A stretch of 20,629 bases of DNA. It comes from JAZNGX01 sp045576675. GTDB taxonomy: Bacteria; Bacillota; Clostridia; Monoglobales; Firm-18. Made by a program: the position numbers and the translations under genes. Positions 1-7,863 of this stretch are shown piece after piece. The stretch is taken from positions 1 to 20,629 of the forward strand of contig JAZNGX010000069.1 in assembly GCA_045576675.1 (NCBI GenBank), read 5' to 3'. Every line of letters begins with the position of its first letter. Positions within the stretch are counted from its first letter, which is position 1. Below the pieces are notes generated by a model. The model was given only the letters and a program-made list of their open reading frames with translations. It was not told where the DNA came from and searched no databases.

Positions 1-732
1 GGTAGTGTTATGTCCGAGCAAGCTTAATATAATTCCTGCAAAGTTACCACGTGTTATACCCGCATCAGGAGCAAAGCTTTCGGACGTTTCAGATGGTATT
101 AGTCCAAGTGAATAAACAGTTTCAATTTGTTCACAATACTCACTGTCAGAAATATCATTAAACATTTTACTGTTATCATCTGCAACATCTTCCTCTACAT
201 CAAAAACAGTATTCGTCATTGAATAAAGAGTAATTCCGTCAATCCAGGCTGTACCTGTTGCCCCCTCTGCAGTTTCTATAAACACATGAACTGTACCGGT
301 TATGTTGCCCGGAGTATCAATGCTTATGTTTTCCCATTCCATTGTTCCGTCAAGCTGAAAACTTGTAATTACTCCATTTTGTCCTTCAAGACCAATTGTT
401 AAGCCTGAAAGTGGTATAAAATCGAGAGTCTTTGCCCACAGTGATATGCGATAAACGCCTGCTTTTGTTATTAAAATATCAGGAGAGGTTATTCTTTGAG
501 CCTTTTGTGCACCTGTTATTTTCAACGCTTTTGTACCGCTTTTTACTATAGTTTCATCTAAATCAAAGCCTTCCGCTGATATACTCCATTCATTCTCTTC
601 AAAACCGCCGTCAATCATTATGTCATCATTAAGCGTATAGGCAGTATCGTTATCAGCAATTACAATATAAGAGTTTGTTAAAGCAATCAAAACAGCCAAC
701 AGGGTACATAATGCTTTATACTTTAATTTCAT
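1..732 (-). CDS. SLH-anchored CBM-like surface protein (3' end cut by window edge)
   Basis: I translated this reading frame directly: 244 codons are open from the ATG at 732 to the window edge with no stop, so the C-terminus is missing. Residues 1-26 form a signal peptide (KYK, a hydrophobic stretch, then a small-residue cut site near VIA/DND). Residues 35-172 resemble a carbohydrate-binding beta-sandwich of the CBM4/9 kind: the opening IDGGFEENEW, a middle LWAKT strand and the closing GTAWIDGITLY are typical. Residues 190-238 form an SLH repeat (FNDISDSEYCEQIETVYSLG, then F-APDAGITR). More SLH repeats probably follow outside the window. The gene starts 11 bases after the larger SLH gene, with AGGAGG overlapping that gene's stop, so the two are probably co-translated. 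Its N-terminal module looks paralogous to that of its neighbour. No catalytic domain is visible in the part present. A surface glycan-binding role is inference. Confidence 0.85.
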   Translation of the reverse strand, partial: MKLKYKALCTLLAVLIALTNSYIVIADNDTAYTLNDDIMIDGGFEENEWSISAEGFDLDETIVKSGTKALKITGAQKAQRITSPDILITKAGVYRISLWAKTLDFIPLSGLTIGLEGQNGVITSFQLDGTMEWENISIDTPGNITGTVHVFIETAEGATGTAWIDGITLYSMTNTVFDVEEDVADDNSKMFNDISDSEYCEQIETVYSLGLIPSETSESFAPDAGITRGNFAGIILSLLGHNTT

Positions 733-746
733 TTTTGTTCCTCCTA
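733..746 (-). promoter_or_regulatory. Stop codon overlapping Shine-Dalgarno (coupled SLH gene pair)
   Basis: Reading the minus strand, the TAG stop of the 899-residue SLH gene (746-744) shares its AG with an AGGAGG Shine-Dalgarno (745-740). Seven bases separate that from the ATG at 732. This fixes the start of the downstream gene and suggests translational coupling. Confidence 0.75.
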
Positions 747-3443
747 TTGCATCTTAAATACTGTATAAATTACATAAGCAGCTTCTGCTCTGCTTGTTTT
801 CTTGGAAGGTAGATATGTTCCATCAGGATATCCATTTATAATTCCAAGCTTTTTCATCGTATAAACAGCCTCACGAGCATATTCTGAAATACTTGAATCA
901 TCATCAAACAAACCAGCTGACTTTTCCGTTTCACTAATTAGATTTGCTGCTTTAAGTGCCCGCATTACGAATGTTGCCATTTGCTCACGGGTAATATTTT
1001 GACCAACACCAAATTCGGTTTCGTTAATACCCTGTGCTATGCCTAAATCTGCCGCTGAAGCTATATAACGATAATACCATTCACCGTCATTAACATCAGC
1101 AAAATCACATGCCGCATTGTTATTGGTAAGCTTTAATGCCTCGAGCAACATTTTTATAAACTCTTCTCGTTTTACCATATTATCAGGCCCAAAGGTTTTA
1201 TCCTCGTATCCGTTTATGATGCCTTTTTCGTATAGAGAAAGTATCGCTTCTTCAGCCCAGCTTGACTCGGTCAAATCAGAAAAGATCATTTCTTCTTTTT
1301 CTGTTTCTTTTACTTCGCTCACAACCGGAGGATTAACAGGTACTGTCATTGTGTTTTTTCCCGAGCCAATACTGCTTCCTCCGCCACCTCCGCCACCAGA
1401 AGGTCTGTGGCTACCCTGAGGCGCAGCAGGTTGTTTGTTTTCGTTATAAGCTGATAAAAATGTGTTTTTGATTTCTGCAAAACTTTGATATGTACCGCCT
1501 GCAATTGCTTTATTAATTGCGATTTTAAATGCATTATTTGCAGCCAAGGCGGCATACTCGATATAACTGTTTTCCAAATTCAGCCCAAGCTTTGTGCTTG
1601 TATATGCCAAAGCATCTTCAACCTTTCCTGTTGCTATATTGCTAAAGTATGCAGCTGTAATTTTTTCATCAACCGCACTGATAATTTCTTCAACACTTGT
1701 ATATGGAGCATCTGCTAGTATCATATTTACAGCACTTTCTTTTGCAGCATTCATTTCAGAAGTACATAGCTCGACATACATTGAATTGTTTACTATTCCA
1801 ATATTCATAGATGTATCATACGCTTCTAAGATACTTGTCATATTTGATATGTCCGAAGTATTAATCAACTGAACAAAAACATAATCATTAAATAGTAATA
1901 CGTTTTCTTCAAGGGAATCCTTTTTATTTGTTATAAGGTTCTGTACAATTGCTGTTCTGTCCGCATCATCAAAATTACTGCTGTTAAAGTCAGCAATTTC
2001 TAACCCAATTACAGAAAGCGGTCTTGCATTCTCTGCAGCTGTAAGAAAAGTTGTTATTGAGGTTTCCGTGCCTGTTGTAAGCAATGTCTGCAAATCAGTC
2101 TTATATTGTTCTGAAACCACATAGTCAGTTGTTATAAGCTTTTCTGCAAATAACTGAGCATCACTTTTAAGTGCAGCCTTAACCTTTATCTGTGTACCAG
2201 GCAACACTGAATCTGATACAGAAAGCAGACCTGTCTCAGAAAGCGTTATGTGTTCAGGATAATTGGATTCAACCGACCACTCAACCTCTTCATCAATTAT
2301 TCTGCCAGCAGTATCTTTTACAACAGCGGCATATTGTTCTGTTAATGTTCCAAGATTTGGAAGATTAATAATATCGTTTCCTGCAATTCCTATGCTATCA
2401 GGAATATAGAATGCTTTTATGGTTATATCATCAACATAAACATATCCTGTACCGGTGGAATCAGGTTGTATTGTAGGTCTTACTGCCGTTGCAGTTGTTG
2501 CATTATCAGGTACATACAAAATCACGGTATATTTTTGCCATTCTGTCGAAACTGCAACTGCGTCCCCTGCAGCATACCACCAGGCAGCAGGTGCATTTTG
2601 CACAGCAATATCAACCTTTGAACCATCAACTGTTGACTTAAGCCAGACACTGATTTCATAACCCATTGTTTTATCAAACGGAATAAAATATCCATTACTT
2701 CGAATATATGTAGGACTTGCACCACCTGTCATATCAAGCCGTACACTGCTTGGATAGCTGTGATACTCGTCTGTTGTCCATGAAGCAAATCTACTCGTAT
2801 TATCCCACAGATTTGTGTTGTCCATAGTAGAACCCGGGACAAGATTATCTTTTAGATCCATTTCAAGTTCAGCTTCATCGATTGCTGTTAAGCTTGCATC
2901 ATCAAACCAAAAGTTTGTATGACCTTCGCTAGCTGTAAAATATGTTATAAAATTTATTTTAAAATACTTTATATCATATGAAGTGTCCAAAAGACCTTTT
3001 GTGATATTGATAGTTTTCTCGGTCCAGTCCTCATTATTTAAAGTTACAATATCAATACAGGTACCTCTGGAATCATTAGCTCCAAATGTAGTTTTGGATA
3101 TTTGAACACCATATTCATCATAATAGGTTATCCAGGTTCTTAAACTACCGAAGCCTTTTATAAATACAGAAAACTTATAAAGCTTTGAAGCATCAAATTC
3201 CACCATATCTGACATTCCAAAATATGTTCCGTTAAATGTTTTTAAGCTGAATTGTCCACTTCTTGCTTCTTCTGTAACATATTGTATTCCTGTACCTGTA
3301 ATAGTTGACCAACCGTTTTGATTTTCAAATCCCGGGTCAATAAGCAACTCTGTCACATCGTTTGCATAACCGATAGGTACGATAGCAATCAATATAATAG
3401 TGCTTAAAAACAATGCCAGCATTTTTAAAGATGGTTTTTTCAT
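744..3443 (-). CDS. Secreted SLH-anchored protein with two CBM-like domains
   Basis: This 899-residue protein is exported and anchored to secondary cell-wall polymer. Residues 1-27 are a signal peptide ending GYA. Residues 33-187 are a first CBM4/9-like sandwich (LIDPGFENQNGW to FWFDDASL), and 200-345 a second (LVPGSTMDNTNLW to YVYVDDITIKAF). Residues 355-440 look like an Ig-like/Big-type domain (NLGTLTEQYAAVVKDTAG, VEWSVES, ITLSETGLLSV). Residues 441-675 are a mainly helical region that I do not recognise. A Gly/Ser-rich linker near 680-697 precedes three SLH repeats at about 720-765, 779-825 and 845-897. No glycosidase, lyase or esterase domain was recognised, so a substrate-capturing or scaffolding role is inferred, not shown. 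It has a strong SD (AAGGAGG) and its own promoter, and it leads the operon that includes the truncated paralogue. The unidentified helical block could hide a catalytic or docking function. Confidence 0.9.
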   Translation of the reverse strand: MKKPSLKMLALFLSTIILIAIVPIGYANDVTELLIDPGFENQNGWSTITGTGIQYVTEEARSGQFSLKTFNGTYFGMSDMVEFDASKLYKFSVFIKGFGSLRTWITYYDEYGVQISKTTFGANDSRGTCIDIVTLNNEDWTEKTINITKGLLDTSYDIKYFKINFITYFTASEGHTNFWFDDASLTAIDEAELEMDLKDNLVPGSTMDNTNLWDNTSRFASWTTDEYHSYPSSVRLDMTGGASPTYIRSNGYFIPFDKTMGYEISVWLKSTVDGSKVDIAVQNAPAAWWYAAGDAVAVSTEWQKYTVILYVPDNATTATAVRPTIQPDSTGTGYVYVDDITIKAFYIPDSIGIAGNDIINLPNLGTLTEQYAAVVKDTAGRIIDEEVEWSVESNYPEHITLSETGLLSVSDSVLPGTQIKVKAALKSDAQLFAEKLITTDYVVSEQYKTDLQTLLTTGTETSITTFLTAAENARPLSVIGLEIADFNSSNFDDADRTAIVQNLITNKKDSLEENVLLFNDYVFVQLINTSDISNMTSILEAYDTSMNIGIVNNSMYVELCTSEMNAAKESAVNMILADAPYTSVEEIISAVDEKITAAYFSNIATGKVEDALAYTSTKLGLNLENSYIEYAALAANNAFKIAINKAIAGGTYQSFAEIKNTFLSAYNENKQPAAPQGSHRPSGGGGGGGSSIGSGKNTMTVPVNPPVVSEVKETEKEEMIFSDLTESSWAEEAILSLYEKGIINGYEDKTFGPDNMVKREEFIKMLLEALKLTNNNAACDFADVNDGEWYYRYIASAADLGIAQGINETEFGVGQNITREQMATFVMRALKAANLISETEKSAGLFDDDSSISEYAREAVYTMKKLGIINGYPDGTYLPSKKTSRAEAAYVIYTVFKMQ

Positions 3444-3489
3444 TATAGTTCCTCCTTTGACACTTATGAAAACTATTTTTTACAATTAT

Positions 3490-3519
3490 ATTATACCAAA
3501 TGGTGCATCAATAAAACAA
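3490..3519 (-). promoter_or_regulatory. Promoter of the SLH operon (weak -35, extended -10)
   Basis: On the minus strand, TTGTTT (3519-3514) is followed after 18 bases by TATAAT (3495-3490). TG lies one base before the -10, making it an extended -10. It sits upstream of the SD and ATG at 3443. The -35 is poor and directly abuts the 32-bp shared element, which is the arrangement expected for an activator-dependent promoter. Assigned by eye; the transcription start is not known. Confidence 0.6.
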
Positions 3520-3549
3520 CGCGACAATTATGATAAATGGTGGATTATT
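3513..3549 (-). promoter_or_regulatory. Shared operator, copy 1 (candidate response-regulator site)
   Basis: Positions 3513-3544 match 14897-14928 at 31 of 32 bases; the one mismatch is at 3539. The promoter-proximal half-site, read as AATTGTC on the minus strand, is at 3529-3523. A degenerate second half-site (5 of 7 bases) lies exactly 20 bases further upstream at 3549-3543. AraC-family response regulators commonly bind direct repeats about two helical turns apart next to the -35. The neighbouring AraC-type response regulator is the obvious candidate protein, which is inference. Confidence 0.6.
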
Positions 3550-3563
3550 TTAATGTTTTTTAC

Positions 3564-3595
3564 CAAAAAGAAAAACTGCAGCATAATGCCACAGT
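3564..3595 (-). terminator. Rho-independent terminator after the response regulator
   Basis: Read on the minus strand, the arms ACTGTGGC (3595-3588) and GCTGCAGT (3582-3575) form an eight-pair stem, with two G-U pairs, around the loop ATTAT. A run of TTTTTCTTTTT (3574-3564) follows. It lies nine bases past the response-regulator stop and upstream of the SLH promoter, so it separates the two transcription units. Confidence 0.75.
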
Positions 3596-3604
3596 CTTGT
3601 ATTC

Positions 3605-5149
3605 TTATTTATTACTTGGTGAGGTATTGGTAAGCTTTTTATAAATCCTGCAAAAATACTTTGAGTCCTTGTATCCGACCATATTTGCAACCTCATAAAT
3701 TCTGTACTCACCCTTCATCAGAAGTGATTTTGCAATCGAAATACGATATTCCATCAAATATTCAACAAAGGTTTTTCCTGTTTCTTTTTTAAAAACTCTC
3801 ATAAGATGCCCCGCACTGACATAAAGCTTATTTGCAATCTCCTCAACAGAAATTTGCTCATAATAGTTTGACATTATATACTCAACTGTACGCTGTACAA
3901 TATTTGAATAACTGTCAGAAACAATAAACATTTTTGCATCACACAAAGCATTGACAATATCTTTGATCCATACTTTAATTCCATTGATAGTTTCTAGCTG
4001 CCATACCTCTGCCATTGGATGAACACGTCTGCCAAAAATAGCTTCTGTTGCAACAGCATCTTTTATAATTGCTTTTGTCAAAAAGATATATAAATCAAGA
4101 ATTGTATACTTTATATCCATAGTATCTACCAATGGTTTAGTAAGTATATTATCAAAAAACTTATCCAGTATTAGATTTGCTTCACGACCATCTGTTTTTA
4201 CCGATTGCAGAATCTCATTAAAATCCGCTATTGTCAAAACAGGTGAAATACTTTTTGAATTAACAATGTCAGTATAATATACAATTTTGCTTGAGCCGCA
4301 GAACAAACTGCTTTCCAATGCCTGATTAGCCTGAGAATATGCAACAGACAGCTTTGAAACATTCCTGAAAATACCACTAACACCAATATAAATATTCCCC
4401 ACATTATCATTTTTGTGTGTATCATATATTTTTTCAATAAGCTTGTCTGCAATAGAAATTTCGTGTTGATCACGCACAAACATCAATAGTACTATTGTGT
4501 TAGTATTAATACTATGCTTTAATATAAAGCACTTATTTCTGCCAATCATATAATCAATAATATCAGATAAGTTTCTTGATGTTGAAAACTCTTCACCTGA
4601 TTTATCAATACGTATAACAGAAACCATAAAATTACCTTTAGGTATTTTTATATTAAGCTTTTCAAGCTCAGCTTCTACTATTGCGACAGGAATATTGCCA
4701 TTAAAAATATCCATTAGAGTAGTATTTTCCTGCTGGGCTATATAGTTATCAATTATTCTTGCATTTTCCTTATGCGTTTCTATATTTTTTTTAACATCGT
4801 TTAACACATTTAAAATCTCTTCGTTTGTAAACGGCTTTAAAATATACGCAACCACTTTATTTGCAAGAGCTTGCTGAACATATTCAAATTCGTTATAACC
4901 TGAAAGTATAATAATCTCTACCTTTTCGCCGCGCTCTCTTAATTCTTTAACCAACGACAGTCCGTTGCTTTCTCCCATACGTACATCCGTTATAACAATG
5001 TCTGGCTTGGTAGCATCATACACCTTTAAAGCTTCTGTTACATTTGAAGCTTCACCTATTATCTCAAAACCGTTTTCTTCCCACGGTATAGTATTACGAA
5101 GAGTTTTTAAAACCAATTCTTCATCATCAACAATTAATATCGTCAGCAT
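3605..5149 (-). CDS. AraC-type response regulator (YesN-like)
   Basis: A 514-residue cytoplasmic response regulator. The receiver domain spans residues 1-120, with acidic residues D8-D9, phospho-acceptor D55 (IVITDVRM), the conserved LSG at 82-84 and K105 in YILKPF. A long middle region (about 125-410) is typical of the YesN class and has no confident assignment. Residues 417-514 are an AraC/HTH_18 DNA-binding domain (ISVEEIANKLYVSAGHLMRVFKKETG, then VANMVGYKDSKYFCRIYKK). The start follows a good GGAGGTG SD. It is 29 bases after the histidine kinase, its presumed phosphodonor. By family precedent it activates genes for sugar uptake. Its likely targets are the two copies of the 32-bp element that flank this two-component cluster, and a terminator ends its operon. 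Confidence 0.95.
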   Translation of the reverse strand: MLTILIVDDEELVLKTLRNTIPWEENGFEIIGEASNVTEALKVYDATKPDIVITDVRMGESNGLSLVKELRERGEKVEIIILSGYNEFEYVQQALANKVVAYILKPFTNEEILNVLNDVKKNIETHKENARIIDNYIAQQENTTLMDIFNGNIPVAIVEAELEKLNIKIPKGNFMVSVIRIDKSGEEFSTSRNLSDIIDYMIGRNKCFILKHSINTNTIVLLMFVRDQHEISIADKLIEKIYDTHKNDNVGNIYIGVSGIFRNVSKLSVAYSQANQALESSLFCGSSKIVYYTDIVNSKSISPVLTIADFNEILQSVKTDGREANLILDKFFDNILTKPLVDTMDIKYTILDLYIFLTKAIIKDAVATEAIFGRRVHPMAEVWQLETINGIKVWIKDIVNALCDAKMFIVSDSYSNIVQRTVEYIMSNYYEQISVEEIANKLYVSAGHLMRVFKKETGKTFVEYLMEYRISIAKSLLMKGEYRIYEVANMVGYKDSKYFCRIYKKLTNTSPSNK

Positions 5150-5178
5150 TTTGCACCTCCGATTTCAAGTTTTGTGAA

Positions 5179-6894
5179 TTATTTATCTATATTTTTAATA
5201 TGTATCTTTACTCTTGTACCCATCCCGGGACCACTGAAAAAGCTTACTCCATATGAATTTCCATATTCGAGTTTTATGCGTTCGGATACATTTTTAAGAC
5301 CATATCCTCCTTGTTCGTTTTTACTTGCCGGTATTTCTCCCTGACAATATTCTTCTGTACCAAAACCATTATCAACTATTTCGAATATTATATCCTTATT
5401 GTAATCAAAGTACCCCTTAATTCTGATTATACCATGGTAGCTTCCTCCATTAAAGCCATGCTTTATTGCATTCTCTACAACAGGTTGCAACAATAATTTA
5501 AGAATTCTGCATTGATATAAACCAACATCTATTTCAAAAGTGATGTCAAAAAAGTCAGGAGATTTGTATTTTTCAATCTGCAGATAACTTTTAACGTGCT
5601 CCAATTCTTCACTGATATATATAATATTTTCACCTTTATGCAATCCAATTCTGAAAAAAGATGATAATGAATGAGCAACGTTATCAATTTCAGGTTGATT
5701 ATTTTGTTTTGCCATACAACTTATGACATTTAATGCATTATATAAAAAATGCGGATTAATCTGCGACTGAAGTGAATTAAGCTCTAAAGCACGTCTTTTT
5801 TTCTCATCATTATTTATACGCACAATAAGTTCTCTGATTTTTAAAATCATTTTATTGAAAGTCGATTCCAATGCATAAATCTCATCATAACCCTTTATTT
5901 CAACCTCGCTTTCAGGATTTTCTGCAAAGAAGGTCATATCATTTTTAAACTTTGTAATTTCATTTGTAAGCCTTTTAGACAAAGAAAACGCAACAATAAT
6001 TGATATAATAATTACAACAGCTGCAACTATTATAAGCAAAAGTTCCATTCTCCTTATTGCATTATATAAATCGTTAAAATGTAAAAGGCATACCATTTTA
6101 GGAAAATTATGAATATAATTTTGTGCAATATCAAACTCTTTGTAGTAATATTTCTTGTCTGATTCCGAAGTATCACCATCATTATTTTCAAACATTTCAG
6201 TGATAAAATACATTTCAGAATTTATAAACCTGTTTTGGGGATGTGACAATATTTTTCCGTTCAAAGTAATAAAAAACACATCGTGTTCAAATAGATTATT
6301 TTCATATACATTTCTGAAATTAGTTTCATCAATGTACATAACAATATCCCCTATATAAAGACTTGTAGAAAAATTGTACAGTCGTTTGCCTAAACAAATA
6401 TAATATTCTCCATTTACACAAACACTTTTATCATAAAGCACAAACTTTTCGTTTGTAAGCTTTTGTAAAAATTCTTTTTCTGGTTTGGGTGCATCAAAAT
6501 CACTTTTAGAATATCTAAATACACTTCCGCTGGCAGGAATAATATCAACAGCACAAATTAAATCAATATTATCCATAAATTCAGCCACAAACTTATCTAC
6601 AGCTATCTTTTTGGCTTCATACGAAAGCTTTGTATTAAGCAAACACCTGTAAAAATCCGTATTAGCATTAATATTTCTTGGTAAAATATTAATGTTTTCA
6701 AACATCATACCAAAGTTGCTGTTGATTTCAGTAAAAGCTTCGTTAAGATAGCTGTCAGTATACTGTTCTTTTATAAATTTATTAGCAACAGTAATAGAAA
6801 TTGCCATAGTAATAATAGCTGACATAAGGATGGTAGCTATTATAAACAGAAATATTTTATTTTTAATTGAGAATCTGTAATAAAGCCTAATCAT
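5179..6894 (-). CDS. Sensor histidine kinase (YesM/LytS-type, HisKA-family PF06580)
   Basis: A 571-residue membrane kinase. Transmembrane helix 1 is at about 14-36, an extracellular sensing region (possibly Cache-like) at 37-284, and helix 2 at 285-305. A HAMP region covers about 307-360 (GYDEIYALESTFNKMI). The PF06580 phospho-acceptor is H382 in SQINPHFLYNALN. The ATP-binding domain shows the N-box QPVVENAIKHG (N475), DNGFG (D508) and GGYGLKNVSERI. The length is normal for the family and all catalytic motifs are intact. It overlaps the upstream kinase-less sensor by four bases (ATGA) and precedes the response regulator, so it presumably phosphorylates that protein. The ligand is unknown; in this family it is often a sugar, directly or through the transporter's binding protein. 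The ATG at 6894 is supported by the stop/start overlap and a nearby GAGG. Confidence 0.95.
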   Translation of the reverse strand: MIRLYYRFSIKNKIFLFIIATILMSAIITMAISITVANKFIKEQYTDSYLNEAFTEINSNFGMMFENINILPRNINANTDFYRCLLNTKLSYEAKKIAVDKFVAEFMDNIDLICAVDIIPASGSVFRYSKSDFDAPKPEKEFLQKLTNEKFVLYDKSVCVNGEYYICLGKRLYNFSTSLYIGDIVMYIDETNFRNVYENNLFEHDVFFITLNGKILSHPQNRFINSEMYFITEMFENNDGDTSESDKKYYYKEFDIAQNYIHNFPKMVCLLHFNDLYNAIRRMELLLIIVAAVVIIISIIVAFSLSKRLTNEITKFKNDMTFFAENPESEVEIKGYDEIYALESTFNKMILKIRELIVRINNDEKKRRALELNSLQSQINPHFLYNALNVISCMAKQNNQPEIDNVAHSLSSFFRIGLHKGENIIYISEELEHVKSYLQIEKYKSPDFFDITFEIDVGLYQCRILKLLLQPVVENAIKHGFNGGSYHGIIRIKGYFDYNKDIIFEIVDNGFGTEEYCQGEIPASKNEQGGYGLKNVSERIKLEYGNSYGVSFFSGPGMGTRVKIHIKNIDK

Positions 6895-7814
6895 AGCATA
6901 TCCTCACCATTCACGTTTATACCTTCAACATCAAAACCATTCATTTTATCATAAAGGTTTTGCATAGGCATAATCATTCGTTTTATTACAAAATTCAGTA
7001 AAAATATTATTGACAAAAGCAACACACAAAAAAAGCAAATAAGAATAAATAAATAGCTGTATATATGACGATACAAGTTCTTCTTTAATATAACAGTATC
7101 AATCTGTACCCCATCATCCATTCTAATCTGTGCGGAAATATCCTGTTGTTCTGCCGGGAAGTCTTGTTCTGATAACAACCCATTCAAATCAGCAACGATG
7201 CAGCCTCCTGTTTGAAATTGAATTTTTACAAACAGATGCTCTTTAAAATACAAATCTGTTTTATCAATATTCAACAAGTTTGTCTGTGCATTAAAGCCAA
7301 CCACAAGATAACTGAGTTTTTCTGTTTCACTGCTTATACGTGATATATACAATACATTTTCATTATCAGGGAAATATAACCATAGTTTTGATTTCTTTGA
7401 CAACAAATCATTAATGTTTTTATCCTTCAAAAAGTTAACAGTACTTTTGTAATCAGCGGAGTCAACGATTGAAACTAACTGTGCATTATATGTTTCATCC
7501 ATCAAAATAACAGTTTTAACATCATAACAACCCCAATAATCTGCGATTTTCAAGTTGGAAATCGGGTCGAATACAGGCATTTTATTTTGTATATCAAACC
7601 GCTCGGTAAACATATAAGTAGCCTGCTCAATTCTATACAATTTTTGTTCTATACCTTGTGCAATGTAATTAGAGATTCCTATGGATTTTTCAACAAAATC
7701 CTTATGTAAAATACTGGCATATGATGAAAAAATCAATGTAAAAAAAACAAAAAGCATTATTAAAATAACCATAATTATATTAGTTCTTAACTTGTTTTCC
7801 AGTACTTTAAACAT
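6891..7814 (-). CDS. Kinase-less membrane sensor, paired with the histidine kinase
   Basis: This 307-residue protein looks like the receptor half of a histidine kinase. Transmembrane helix 1 is at about 12-33, an extracellular domain of about 215 residues follows, and helix 2 is at about 253-276. A short HAMP-like stub (278-307, ending NVNGEDML) comes last. The stub stops where the HAMP of the neighbouring kinase reads KGYDEI, so the second HAMP helix and the whole kinase are absent. The sequence after the stop shows no remnant of either, so this is not a simple frameshift. The last four bases overlap the kinase start. It has a strong SD (GGAGGGG) seven bases before the ATG, and a perfect-consensus promoter lies immediately upstream. 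A co-receptor or modulator of the kinase is inferred; a decayed paralogue is the alternative. Confidence 0.8.
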   Translation of the reverse strand: MFKVLENKLRTNIIMVILIMLFVFFTLIFSSYASILHKDFVEKSIGISNYIAQGIEQKLYRIEQATYMFTERFDIQNKMPVFDPISNLKIADYWGCYDVKTVILMDETYNAQLVSIVDSADYKSTVNFLKDKNINDLLSKKSKLWLYFPDNENVLYISRISSETEKLSYLVVGFNAQTNLLNIDKTDLYFKEHLFVKIQFQTGGCIVADLNGLLSEQDFPAEQQDISAQIRMDDGVQIDTVILKKNLYRHIYSYLFILICFFCVLLLSIIFLLNFVIKRMIMPMQNLYDKMNGFDVEGINVNGEDML

Positions 7815-7834
7815 CAGAAATCCCCTCCAACAAA

Positions 7835-7863
7835 ATTATACAAAAGAGCTGATTTTCTGTCAA
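7835..7863 (-). promoter_or_regulatory. Perfect-consensus vegetative promoter of the two-component operon
   Basis: On the minus strand, TTGACA (7863-7858) and TATAAT (7840-7835) are separated by exactly 17 bases, both hexamers being perfect. It overlaps the stop codon of the upstream permease gene. Predicted transcription would start near 7828, at the edge of the SD GGAGGGG (7828-7822), giving a leader of only about 14 bases. This implies constitutive synthesis of the sensor, kinase and regulator, apart from any read-through from the transport operon. Confidence 0.85.

Noticed and set aside
1117..1419. Open frame on the plus strand with a proline-rich tail
   Set aside because: It is antisense to the SLH gene. 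The proline run is only the complement of the glycine linker, and no SD or family resemblance supports it.
6891..6894. Frameshift splitting one histidine kinase into two genes
   Set aside because: The downstream gene is itself complete, with its own two membrane helices, HAMP and kinase domains. Reading on past the upstream stop gives no HAMP remainder.
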